A DNA stretch of 64,000 nucleotides, taken from positions 1,054,001-1,118,000 of the forward strand of contig NZ_CP119989.1 in assembly GCF_029338555.1 (NCBI RefSeq), read 5' to 3'. Of the stretch, positions 50,924-59,668 are shown piece after piece (the stretch's first letter is position 1; each line of letters opens with the position of its first letter). A program made the translations under genes and the position numbers. This DNA is from Halobaculum marinum (lineage in GTDB: Archaea; Halobacteriota; Halobacteria; Halobacteriales; Haloferacaceae). The notes under the pieces were generated by a model that was not told the origin of the DNA, ran no database searches, and saw only the letters and a program-made list of their open reading frames with translations.

Positions 50924-51375
50924 TGGCGCCTGTACGCGGCGAGCGACCAGCCGCCGAAGGCGACGCGCACGCACTCCGCGCCGACGGCGGGGTGGCGCTC
51001 GCGGACCGACCCGCGGAGACGCTCGTCGACGACGCCCTCTCGGCGGCACGACTCCGCCGCGCCCGTCGGATCGCCCACCTCCTCGACGACTCGATCAAGG
51101 TGCCGCTGGTCCCCTACCGGATCGGGTTCGACGCCGTCGCGGGGCTCGTCCCCGTCGTCGGCGACGCCGTCGGTTCGCTGGTGGGGCTCCTCGTCGTCTG
51201 GCAGGCGTTCCGACTGGGCGCACGCAAGCGGACGCTGGCACTGATGCTGCTGTACGTCGCGGTCGACTACCTGGTCGGCTCGCTCCCGTTCGTGGGCGAC
51301 ATCCTCGACGCGACGATGAAGCTCAACCTCCGGAACGTTCACAGACTCGAACGAGAACTCGCGCGGCGTGACTGA
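50923..51375 (+). CDS. DUF4112 family membrane protein
   Basis: A 150-residue DUF4112 protein. A cytoplasmic N-terminus and a basic helix (ARLRRARRIAHLLDDSIKVPL) lead to the first membrane element YRIGFDAVAGLVPVVGDAVGSLVGLLV (about residues 65-91). The second is VAVDYLVGSLPFVGDILDATMKLN (about 108-131). The two 'P-x-V-G-D' turns are the family mark. The C-terminal NLRNVHRLERELARRD is basic and amphipathic. It is translationally coupled to UPF0058. Its paralog at 11659-12126 shares the same plan but has an acidic tail. Confidence 0.88.
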   Translation: MAPVRGERPAAEGDAHALRADGGVALADRPAETLVDDALSAARLRRARRIAHLLDDSIKVPLVPYRIGFDAVAGLVPVVGDAVGSLVGLLVVWQAFRLGARKRTLALMLLYVAVDYLVGSLPFVGDILDATMKLNLRNVHRLERELARRD

Positions 51376-51381
51376 CCTCGA

Positions 51382-52362
51382 CTACCCCTGCCACTCCGCG
51401 AACTCGCGGTACACTCCCTTCGAGAGGTAGCGCTCGCTGGAGTCACAGAACACCGTCACCACCGTGTCGTGGGGCGCGTCGACCGCGCCGTCGCGAATCT
51501 CCTCGGCCACTTCGATGGCCGCCAGCGAGTTCGCGGCCGCGCTGGAGGCGACTAACTGCCCCTCCTCGCGGGCGAGTCGGGCCATCTCCTCGTGGATCGC
51601 GCGGTCGGAGAACGTCTTGAGGTCGTCCAGTTTCTCGGGGTCGACCAGCTCGTTGGTCGACACGTCGTGGGTGCCGATCCCTTCGGTCTTGTAGTCGCCC
51701 TCTTCGGTCTCCTCGCCGAACAGGTCGCCGTACGTCGATCCCTCCGGCTGGACGCCGACGATCCGTGCGTCACAGCCCTGGTCGCGGGCGTAGTCGGCCA
51801 TCCCCATCAACGTCCCGCCGGTCCCCATGCCAGCGACGATGGCACCCACCTCGCCGTCGAGCGCGTCGAACACCTCCGGTGCAGTCGTCGCGTAGTGCGA
51901 CTCGGCGTTCAGCGGGTTCTGGAACTGCTGGGGGACGACCGCGTCGTCGAGTTCCTCGGCCAACTCGTGGGCGCGCTCGATGGCGCGACCCATCCCGTCC
52001 TCGCTGGGGGTGTTGACGACCTCGGCGCCGAGCGCGCGCATCAACTGCTGTTTCTCGACGCTGAAGCGCTCGGGGACGACGAACACGGCGTTCACGTCGA
52101 GTTGCCCCGCGGCGACCGCGAAGCCGATGCCCGTGTTACCCGCGGTCGGTTCGATCACCGTGCCGCCGGGGGAGATGGTCCCCTCTTCCAGCATCCGTTC
52201 GAGCATGTACTTCCCGATGCGGTCTTTCACGGAGGCGCCGGGGTTGAACGTCTCCAACTTCGCGTACACCGGGACGTCGTCGGGCGAGGCGTGGACCCGG
52301 ACGAGCGGCGTCTCCCCGACCGTCTCCAACACGGAGTCGAGGGGTTCGCGGTGGGTGGTCAT
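51382..52362 (-). CDS. PLP-dependent cysteine synthase
   Basis: A 326-residue enzyme of the O-acetylserine sulfhydrylase/cystathionine beta-synthase family. The PLP lysine is Lys46 in FNPGASVKDRIG. The substrate loop TAGNTGIGFAVAA lies near residues 77-89, and the phosphate-binding GMGTGGTLMGMA near 183-194. It makes cysteine from an activated serine and sulfide. It has no CBS domain and no adjacent serine acetyltransferase. An earlier in-frame ATG would add nine residues; the start at MTTHREPLDSVLETVGETPL matches the family. It is convergent with the DUF4112 gene, six bases apart. Confidence 0.93.
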   Translation of the reverse strand: MTTHREPLDSVLETVGETPLVRVHASPDDVPVYAKLETFNPGASVKDRIGKYMLERMLEEGTISPGGTVIEPTAGNTGIGFAVAAGQLDVNAVFVVPERFSVEKQQLMRALGAEVVNTPSEDGMGRAIERAHELAEELDDAVVPQQFQNPLNAESHYATTAPEVFDALDGEVGAIVAGMGTGGTLMGMADYARDQGCDARIVGVQPEGSTYGDLFGEETEEGDYKTEGIGTHDVSTNELVDPEKLDDLKTFSDRAIHEEMARLAREEGQLVASSAAANSLAAIEVAEEIRDGAVDAPHDTVVTVFCDSSERYLSKGVYREFAEWQG

Positions 52363-52431
52363 GTCCTCGCAACTCTTGCCGAGGGACACGTATCTTTCTA
52401 TCGCGAGGAGCGCGCTCGCGGCGACCGCCGC

Positions 52432-52779
52432 TCAGGCCGCGTCCGTCGGTGAGTCGGCGCTGGCGTCGTCGCCAGTCGGCTCGTCGGCAGCCGACTCCTC
52501 TTCGGTCTCGTCTGTCTCGTCTGTCTCGTCTGCCTCCGCTTCGAGGTCGAGGTCGTCGACGACGGCGTCGACGTCGACGCCCTGCTGTTCGGCGAGCGCC
52601 TCGATCACCGCCCGCTGTCGCGCGGTCTCACGTTCGAGCGCGCCGACGCGCGCCTCGGTGGTCTCGACGGAGTCTTGCATCGACTCCACCTGCTCGCGGA
52701 TCTCGTTGACCTTCGCGTACAGCTTCTCGGCCATGTCGGCGACCGTCTGGAGCTTCTTCGCCGTGCTTCCGAGTCCCAT
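52432..52779 (-). CDS. Coiled-coil protein, DUF5798-like
   Basis: A 115-residue protein. Residues 1-66 form one long helix that is a clear coiled coil (LGSTAKKLQTVADMAEKLYAKVNEIREQ, then ESMQDSVETTEARVGALERETARQRAVIEAL). The rest is an acidic, repetitive tail with DETDETDETEEE. It resembles the haloarchaeal DUF5798 family, whose role is unknown. It follows the divergent side of a small lipoprotein gene. The ATG opens MGLGSTAKK, the usual family start. Confidence 0.8.
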   Translation of the reverse strand: MGLGSTAKKLQTVADMAEKLYAKVNEIREQVESMQDSVETTEARVGALERETARQRAVIEALAEQQGVDVDAVVDDLDLEAEADETDETDETEEESAADEPTGDDASADSPTDAA

Positions 52780-52839
52780 ACCCGTCCTGGTGGGCCGGTG
52801 CCCCTGTGCGTTGCGGTCTGGCGTCGCGACCACCGGAGG

Positions 52840-52846
52840 ATTTACT
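52840..52846 (+). promoter_or_regulatory. TATA-like box of the Tat lipoprotein gene pair
   Basis: The sequence atttact is centred 27 bases before GTG 52870, supporting that non-ATG start. Confidence 0.55.
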
Positions 52847-52869
52847 CCGGCGCTCGCGTAGCGCTCGGC

Positions 52870-53376
52870 GTGTTCAGACGAACGGTCCTCGCGACCGCGA
52901 CGGCGACGCTCGCCGGGTGCGGTCTCGCGCCCGACCCGCCCTCCACGACCGGCTTCCCCGAGACGCTCCCGAACGCCGTCTTCGCGTTCTCGTGGGACCG
53001 CGACGCCGGCGTCTACGAGATCGACTTCGTCAGAGGGAACCGCCTCACGACCACCAACACCGGCGCGCTCGCGTCGGTCGTGACGAGCGACGACGCGGAG
53101 TCGACGACGCTGTGGGTCGGTGGCGTGCCCGGCGGGCCCTCCGTCGGCGACGACTCGACCGAGCCGCGGGCGTCGTTCCCGCTGACTCCCGGTGCAACCC
53201 TGCGCGTCCCCGTCGAGCGCCGAGGCGACGTGCGGGTGATCTGGACCGCGCCTGACGGGAGTCGGAGTCGGGTCGTCGGTCAGTGGGAGCTCACAGAACA
53301 GCCGAGGACGGATCGCTCGACTGCCGCCGCGAGCGGCGACGCGACCGACACCGCCGCGCCCACGGAGGAGCCGTGA
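52870..53376 (+). CDS. Tat-type lipoprotein of unknown function, 168 aa
   Basis: The N-terminus FRRTVLATATATLAGC has twin arginines and a lipobox with Cys17, so the protein is probably Tat-exported and lipid-anchored. The body (about 30-145) is beta-rich: AVFAFSWDRDAGVYEIDFVRGNRLTT, TTLWVGGVPGGP and RGDVRVIWTAPDGSRSRVVGQWEL. The 'F-S-W-D ... G-x-Y' strand pattern recalls the globular part of archaeal type IV pilins, but there is no pilin signal. A Thr/Ala-rich tail follows. The stop overlaps the GTG of the next exported protein, so the two form a coupled secreted pair. Confidence 0.72.
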   Translation: MFRRTVLATATATLAGCGLAPDPPSTTGFPETLPNAVFAFSWDRDAGVYEIDFVRGNRLTTTNTGALASVVTSDDAESTTLWVGGVPGGPSVGDDSTEPRASFPLTPGATLRVPVERRGDVRVIWTAPDGSRSRVVGQWELTEQPRTDRSTAAASGDATDTAAPTEEP

Positions 53377-54338
53377 ACCGCCGAGCCTTCCTCGCGAGCG
53401 CCGGTGCCGCCGCGGCGGGCGTCCTCGGATACGGCGGCGCTCGCGTCGCCGACCTGCGCCCGTACGATCCGACCGTCCCGGCGGCGTCCCTCGACGACGA
53501 GGCGTCGCCGCGCGAGCGCGTGCTCGCGGCGACTCGACACGTGTTCGCGGCAGACCACCGCGCGGTCACCCGCGTCCGGGTGCTCGACGACTGGACCGGC
53601 GACGCGCCGTACCGCCTGACGCGCCACCGCGAGCTGCACGAGCACTCCCGGCGACGCCACACCCATGCGCTGACGACGTTCGGCGACGGCCTCGTGCTCG
53701 CCGACCGCGACCGGGACGGCGTCGACCCGCGGGCGGCGACGCCGTACGCCACCATCGACGCGGTGCTCCACTTCTCGGACGCGGTGCTGGCGGACCCGGA
53801 GACGCTCCCCGAGCGGTTCGTCCTTCACGTCGACGACGGGCGCCTCGCGTTCGACCGCGACGCGCCTCCGCAGTCGGTGGGCGAACCGATCCGCGTCGAC
53901 GGCGGGTACGCCGGGTGGACGCCGACGCGCGACTACCCCCGCCGGATGTTCGGCGAGCCGATCCGCCCTCACCGCGCCACCTGGCGCGAACACGACCGGA
54001 CACCGGAGACGATCACCTACGAGGTAGCGGGCGCCGACGCGTACGTTCGGGCGACCCCGCTCTACAGTACGGCAGGTGTCGACTTCCGCGACGGGTCGCG
54101 CCTGCGCGCGACGCTCGACCGAGAGACTGGCCGGCTCAGCCGAGTCGTCGATCGGCGCGAGATGGCCGTCGACGTCGGCGTCGACCGCCGAGACGTCCGT
54201 CCGCTCACGATGCGTCGGGAGACGACGTTCGACCGCTACGGCGAGGCGACGGCGCCGTGGCCGCGGGGGTCGTTCGAGGCGTCGCCGGGTGTCACCGGGC
54301 GACTCGCCGCGCTGGCCAACGACCTGGCGAGGTACTGA
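53373..54338 (+). CDS. Tat-exported protein of unknown function, 321 aa
   Basis: The signal NRRAFLASAGAAAAGVLGYGGARV (about residues 2-25) carries the Tat motif RRAFL and no lipobox Cys. The mature part is Arg- and Asp-rich and beta-rich, with DYPRRMFGEPIRPHRATWREHD (about 189-210), EVAGADAYVRATPLYSTAGVDFRDGSRLRATLDRETGRLSRVVD (about 217-260) and a short final helix. This resembles outer-surface beta-sheet proteins that bind lipid-like ligands, but no family is recognised. The start GTG overlaps the upstream lipoprotein stop by four bases (GTGA), so the two are co-translated and exported by the same route. Confidence 0.75.
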   Translation: MNRRAFLASAGAAAAGVLGYGGARVADLRPYDPTVPAASLDDEASPRERVLAATRHVFAADHRAVTRVRVLDDWTGDAPYRLTRHRELHEHSRRRHTHALTTFGDGLVLADRDRDGVDPRAATPYATIDAVLHFSDAVLADPETLPERFVLHVDDGRLAFDRDAPPQSVGEPIRVDGGYAGWTPTRDYPRRMFGEPIRPHRATWREHDRTPETITYEVAGADAYVRATPLYSTAGVDFRDGSRLRATLDRETGRLSRVVDRREMAVDVGVDRRDVRPLTMRRETTFDRYGEATAPWPRGSFEASPGVTGRLAALANDLARY

Positions 54339-54352
54339 CTCGCTCGGACAGG

Positions 54353-54358
54353 ATTAAG
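54353..54358 (+). promoter_or_regulatory. TATA-like box of the PRC-barrel gene
   Basis: The sequence attaag is centred 31 bases before ATG 54386. Confidence 0.5.
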
Positions 54359-54385
54359 TGACAAGCGGAGAAGCGTTCCACAGCT

Positions 54386-54724
54386 ATGGCATCCGACCCC
54401 ACACCCGTGACGGACCTCGCGGACAAGGAGGTGTTCACGGCGGACGGCGCCCGCGTCGGCCGGGTCACCGACGTGATCGTCGACCTGCAGGCGGAGGCTC
54501 CGGTCGAGTTGGCGCTGGCGGACGTGACCGAACGCACGGTCGGCGGCCTCCCGGCGTCGGCCGCGGGCGTCCGGGTCCCGTTCCACCTCGTCCGCGGCGT
54601 CGGCGACGTGGTCGTCCTCCGCAGCGCCGCTCACGAGGCCCCCCTACCGCTCCCTGGCGGTCGCGACGACGGGGGCGACGGGGACGGCGAGGCTGTCGAC
54701 GACGACGACGATCCCATCGTCTGA
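54386..54724 (+). CDS. PRC-barrel domain protein
   Basis: A 112-residue protein. Residues about 8-82 form the PRC barrel, starting VTDLADKEVFTADGARVGRVTDVIVDLQAEAPVELALADV, where the GxxVGxVxDVxVD pattern is diagnostic. A PFHLVRGVGDVVVL strand closes the barrel. The acidic tail (about 90-112) reads GDGDGEAVDDDDD. PRC barrels occur in RimM and in stand-alone archaeal proteins linked to RNA or ribosome work and cell division. The gene stands alone with its own promoter. Confidence 0.88.
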   Translation: MASDPTPVTDLADKEVFTADGARVGRVTDVIVDLQAEAPVELALADVTERTVGGLPASAAGVRVPFHLVRGVGDVVVLRSAAHEAPLPLPGGRDDGGDGDGEAVDDDDDPIV

Positions 54725-54792
54725 GGGTCGGGCACACCACACCGACGACGGCGAGCGGCGCGCTTTTGCACCCGCCGTCCGAGTCGTGACCA

Positions 54793-55599
54793 ATGAGTTC
54801 CAGCGACGCCCCGCGGTTCCTCCTCACGAACGACGACGGCATCGACAGCCCCGGCTTCCGGGCGCTGTACGACGCGCTCTCGGAGTTGGGCGAGGTGGTC
54901 GCGGTCGCGCCCGCGGACGACCAGTCGGCGGTCGGGCGAAAGCTCTCCGGGCGCGTCGAGGTGCGCGAGCACGAGTTGGGGTACGCCATCGTCGGGACGC
55001 CAGCCGACTGCGCCATCGCGGGGTTGGAGTCGCTGTGTCCGGACGTGGACATGGTCGTCGCCGGCTGTAACAAGGGCGCCAACATCGGGGCGTACGTCCT
55101 CGGGCGCTCGGGGACCGTCTCGGCGGCGGTCGAGGCCGCGTTCTTCGGCGTGCCCGCGATGGCCGTCTCGCTGTACGTCCCCGGCGGCAGCGGCGACGAC
55201 TGGCGGTCGAAGGCGAGCGACCCGAGCGACTACCGCGCCGCCGCCGAGGCGACGCGCTACCTCGCCGAGCACGCCGAGGACGCTGGCGTGTTCGACGAGG
55301 CCGACTACCTGAACGTGAACGCGCCGTGGGGTGGCGAGCAGGAGCCGACGGGGATGGAGGTCACGCGCCCGTCGACGCTGTACGACATGACCGCCGAACG
55401 CGACGGCGACCACGTGAACCTCATCGACCGCACGTGGGACCGGATGCTCACCGGTGACATCCCGGACCCCGTCGGCACCGACCGCCGTGCCGTCGTCGAG
55501 GGGCGCATCTCCGTGTCGCCGCTGACCGCCCCCCACACGACGCGACACCACGACGCGCTCGACGGGTTGGCCGACGAGTACGAGCCACGCGAGGCGTGA
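54793..55599 (+). CDS. surE: 5'/3'-nucleotidase SurE
   Basis: A 268-residue SurE phosphatase. The N-terminal FLLTNDDGIDSPGFRAL contains the metal-binding Asp-Asp pair (about residues 15-16). The segments APADDQSAVGRKLSG (about 38-52) and VVAGCNKGANIGAYVLGRSGTVSAA (about 92-116) carry the other metal ligands and the Asn/Ser that bind phosphate. It hydrolyses nucleoside monophosphates in the cytoplasm. Its stop codon lies inside a GAGGCGT/ACGCCTC inverted repeat, and a tandem duplication follows. The gene stands alone. Confidence 0.95.
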   Translation: MSSSDAPRFLLTNDDGIDSPGFRALYDALSELGEVVAVAPADDQSAVGRKLSGRVEVREHELGYAIVGTPADCAIAGLESLCPDVDMVVAGCNKGANIGAYVLGRSGTVSAAVEAAFFGVPAMAVSLYVPGGSGDDWRSKASDPSDYRAAAEATRYLAEHAEDAGVFDEADYLNVNAPWGGEQEPTGMEVTRPSTLYDMTAERDGDHVNLIDRTWDRMLTGDIPDPVGTDRRAVVEGRISVSPLTAPHTTRHHDALDGLADEYEPREA

Positions 55600-55625
55600 G
55601 GGAGCCGAAGGCGACCGAACGCCTC
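55591..55625 (+). terminator. Hairpin spanning the surE stop codon
   Basis: GAGGCGT (55591-55597) pairs with ACGCCTC (55619-55625). The left arm includes the last coding codons and the T of TGA. Confidence 0.45.
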
Positions 55626-55731
55626 GGCCGTCCGCGGCGAGGTCTGTGGGCCGAGCCGCGGAGTGGTGCGGGGGTGGACGAGGGAGCCGAAGGCGACCGA
55701 ACGCCTCGGCCGTCCGCGGAGTGGTGCGGGA
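55598..55731. repeat. Imperfect tandem duplication of about 82 bases
   Basis: The 40-base block at 55598-55637 recurs exactly at 55680-55719 (it includes gccgaaggcgaccgaacgcc). A second shared block, gcggagtggtgcggg, follows at about 55657 and again at about 55717. The copies differ by a roughly 23-base insertion or deletion. Confidence 0.85.
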
Positions 55732-55793
55732 GCGGTAGCTAGCAAGCGGTTGCACCGCAATCGACTGGCGCGGTCGCGCCGGGGATATACACG

Positions 55794-55800
55794 TTTATAC
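55794..55800 (+). promoter_or_regulatory. TATA box of the 42-residue membrane protein gene
   Basis: The sequence tttatac, preceded by ggatatac, is centred 27 bases before ATG 55824. It is a strong promoter for such a small gene. Confidence 0.7.
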
Positions 55801-55823
55801 GCCGGTCGGTCCCAGCCTCGTGC

Positions 55824-55952
55824 ATGAATCCGCTTCCGCTCGTCGCCGAGTCCGGCTCGGAGGTCGCGCTTCCCACGACGCTCACCGCGTCGGTCGTCCT
55901 CGTCGTGAGTATCCTCGTCGTCGTCGGCTGGCTGGCGTACCTCTACCGCTGA
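55824..55952 (+). CDS. Single-helix membrane microprotein, 42 aa
   Basis: The frame reads 42 codons: a polar, Ser/Glu-containing N-terminus (MNPLPLVAESGSEVALP), then one helix (LTASVVLVVSILVVVGWLAYLY, residues about 20-41) and a final Arg. The charge balance suggests the N-terminus outside. A strong TATA box sits 27 bases upstream, which supports real expression of a gene this short. It could be a subunit of a membrane complex or a small regulator of one. No family is recognised. Confidence 0.72.
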   Translation: MNPLPLVAESGSEVALPTTLTASVVLVVSILVVVGWLAYLYR

Positions 55953-56018
55953 GCCCCGCGATGACCGCACCGACGCCGTTGGTTACTGCTCGCGAGCGAC
56001 CGCGCCGTCGGCGACGCC

Positions 56019-56720
56019 TCACTCGTCGGCCGTCTCGACTGGCTCCACCCGCTCGCGGAACCACGTAGCGGCCTCCGCGACGACGGCCTCGTCGGTGCTG
56101 GTGAACTTCACCCGGACGTGTTCGCCGGGGTACGAGCCGACGGTCACGTCGAACCGTTCTTGCACCGCCGCGAGCCGGTCCAACAGCGTCGACTCCGGTT
56201 CGCCGGTCTCGACGACGGCGGTGTGCGGCTCCTCGCCGGCGAACTCGTCGGCGACGGTCGCGAACATCGCCTTCATCTCCGCCGGGACCCCCGGGAACAC
56301 GTAGACCCCGTCGATCACACAGCCGGGTGCGACTCCCTCCTCGTTGTGGATCACGCGTGCGCCCTCCGGGAGGTGAGTCGTGCCCTCGGTGAGGTCGTCG
56401 GCCGCGTAGCCGCCGTGGTCGGTGAGGTACGCGAGCGCGTCGCCGTTGGCCGCGAGGTCGACGCCGACGGCGGCGGCGACCCCGTCCATCGTCACGTCGT
56501 CGTGGGTCGGCCCCACGCCACCGGTGACGAGCACCGCGTCGTAGGCGTCGCGGTACGCGTCGACGACGTCGGCGATGTCGTCGACCCGGTCGGGGACGGT
56601 CGTCACCCGCTCGACGGCGACGCCGCGAGCCGTCAACTGCTGGGCGAGCCACGAGGCGTTCGTGTTGACCGTGTCGCCGGCGAGGAGTTCGTCGCCGACG
56701 GTGACGAGTGCGACCTGCAT
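56019..56720 (-). CDS. CinA-like molybdopterin-binding domain protein
   Basis: A 233-residue protein of the MoCF/CinA N-terminal family. It begins QVALVTVGDELLAGDTVNTNASWLAQQLTARGV, the family's signature start. The core motif is VLVTGGVGPTHDDVT (about residues 63-77), and VFPGVPAEMKAMF lies near 140-152. It lacks the C-terminal amidase domain of full CinA, so NMN deamidase activity is not expected; ADP-ribose pyrophosphatase activity is known for the N-terminal domain in some species. A TATA-like atttattcg on the coding strand is 30 bases upstream. It lies next to the glp locus but appears separately promoted. Confidence 0.88.
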   Translation of the reverse strand: MQVALVTVGDELLAGDTVNTNASWLAQQLTARGVAVERVTTVPDRVDDIADVVDAYRDAYDAVLVTGGVGPTHDDVTMDGVAAAVGVDLAANGDALAYLTDHGGYAADDLTEGTTHLPEGARVIHNEEGVAPGCVIDGVYVFPGVPAEMKAMFATVADEFAGEEPHTAVVETGEPESTLLDRLAAVQERFDVTVGSYPGEHVRVKFTSTDEAVVAEAATWFRERVEPVETADE

Positions 56721-56809
56721 GGCTGGAAGGAAGGCGTGTCGTGCGAATAAATCCGCTGGCGGGCCGAAGTCAGTTCGGCCCGCCGGACGACCGAGCGCGC
56801 CGCGCCGGC

Positions 56810-57883
56810 TCAGAGGTAGCCGGCGTTCGGCAGCACGCCCAGCAGCGCCAACACCGCCACGACGAGCATCGCGAGCGCGATGGCCATCGCCGGCGGGTCG
56901 ACGTGGGTGCCCGAGTGGGCGTAGAGGATCCGCTGGGTCACCTCGCCGAGCAGGCCGCTGACCACGCCAAACACGCCCGCCGCGAGCAGCGCGACGACGC
57001 TCCCCGCCATCGGGTCGACGACGACCGCTCCGACGGCCCCGATGAGCGTGATGTGGTGGGTGACTGGGATCTTCTCGACGCCGAGTTGGAGGAACAGCAG
57101 GCTCATCGCCGAGATGGCGTAGCCCAGGAAGATGCTCCCCGTCTGGATCCAGATGTAGCCGCCGAGGATGCCGCCCACGAGTCCGATGGTGGCGACGCCG
57201 GCCCACTTGTACTGGTGGGGGAGCCACGGCTCGGTCGCGAGGCGATTCGGGTACAGGCCGTCGGCGGTGCCGCCGTCGGCGGCGGCCGCGGGCTCTTCGC
57301 GCTCGAACGGCGACATGTCGAGGAAGCCCCCGCCGGCGGGTCGACCGACCAGCGGGTAGCCGAACGTGAGCCGGGCGATGAGCGCCGTGAGCACGACCGA
57401 CAGCGCGATCGTGTCGGTCGGCGTGCCGACGGCGGCGGCGACCTGGTTGATCAACATCCCCAGAACGCCGAACACCGCGCCGACGGCGAGAATGTCAGGC
57501 TGCGTGCCGAAGGCGTACAGGATGTTCTTCCCGAAGTGGTAGTCCCAGCCGTCGGGCTTCATCTCCGGGTACTTCATGCCGGCGTACGCGGACGCCGCCA
57601 CGCCGCCCGCGAAGGCGATGTGGGGGCCGGTGATCGCGCCGAAGCCGATCACGCCGGTGACGTTCGTCCCGAGCGTCGCGTCGATGGCGGGGACCGCGGC
57701 GACCTCCCGCTGGAGGTACGCGAGCCCCTCACCGAGGAAGACGACGAACCCGGTGAAGATGAACGCCGGGAGCGCGCCGATCGCTGCGCCGAACGCCCCG
57801 CCCGCGAGCGCGGTGATGAACAGGAGGATGAAGGCCTCCCACTCCATTCCGAGAAGCGGGACTTGGATGATGAGTTCGTGCAT
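56810..57883 (-). CDS. Membrane protein linked to glycerol kinase, candidate glycerol transporter
   Basis: A 357-residue protein with about ten helices. The first is AFILLFITALAGGAFGAAIGALPAF. Gly-rich pore-like segments include NVTGVIGFGAITGPHIAFAGGVAASAYAGM (about residues 74-103). A polar inside loop of about 40 residues (about 190-230) splits it, and GEVTQRILYAHSGTHVDPPAMAI follows near 315-337. It has no NPA boxes of aquaglyceroporins and no MFS pattern. It starts six bases after the glpK stop, so it is co-transcribed with glycerol kinase. That placement suggests glycerol uptake, an inference from context only. Confidence 0.75.
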   Translation of the reverse strand: MHELIIQVPLLGMEWEAFILLFITALAGGAFGAAIGALPAFIFTGFVVFLGEGLAYLQREVAAVPAIDATLGTNVTGVIGFGAITGPHIAFAGGVAASAYAGMKYPEMKPDGWDYHFGKNILYAFGTQPDILAVGAVFGVLGMLINQVAAAVGTPTDTIALSVVLTALIARLTFGYPLVGRPAGGGFLDMSPFEREEPAAAADGGTADGLYPNRLATEPWLPHQYKWAGVATIGLVGGILGGYIWIQTGSIFLGYAISAMSLLFLQLGVEKIPVTHHITLIGAVGAVVVDPMAGSVVALLAAGVFGVVSGLLGEVTQRILYAHSGTHVDPPAMAIALAMLVVAVLALLGVLPNAGYL

Positions 57884-57889
57884 ACACGA

Positions 57890-59422
<1,533 letters not shown>

Positions 59423-59466
59423 GTGGTGTGTCCTCCGTGTCGAGCCCCGAGCGGTCGGAACTCTCT

Positions 59467-59476
59467 AGCGCAAACC
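59467..59476 (-). promoter_or_regulatory. TATA-like box upstream of glpK
   Basis: Reads cactataatg-like on the coding strand, about 50 bases before the glpK start, leaving a leader of about 20 bases that carries the GGAGG ribosome site. Confidence 0.5.
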
Positions 59477-59496
59477 ATTATAGTGAAAGAACATAA

Positions 59497-59505
59497 ACGT
59501 TATCG
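59497..59505 (-). promoter_or_regulatory. Nine-base word CGATAACGT upstream of glpK
   Basis: On the glpK coding strand this reads CGATAACGT. The same word in the same orientation lies upstream of glpA at 60897-60905. It is a candidate site for a shared glycerol regulator. Confidence 0.45.
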
Positions 59506-59668
59506 ACACACGCCGACCGACAGTAAACAATCGGCGCGACGGCGCGCACCGGGAGCGGGCGCTCGGCCGGTCGCGGGGTTCCGAGACCGTGTCGATTAGA
59601 ACCCCCGCCGTACAAGCGCCGTTACTCACCGATTCGGCCCCTCTGCGACCGGGCCGACGCACACGACC

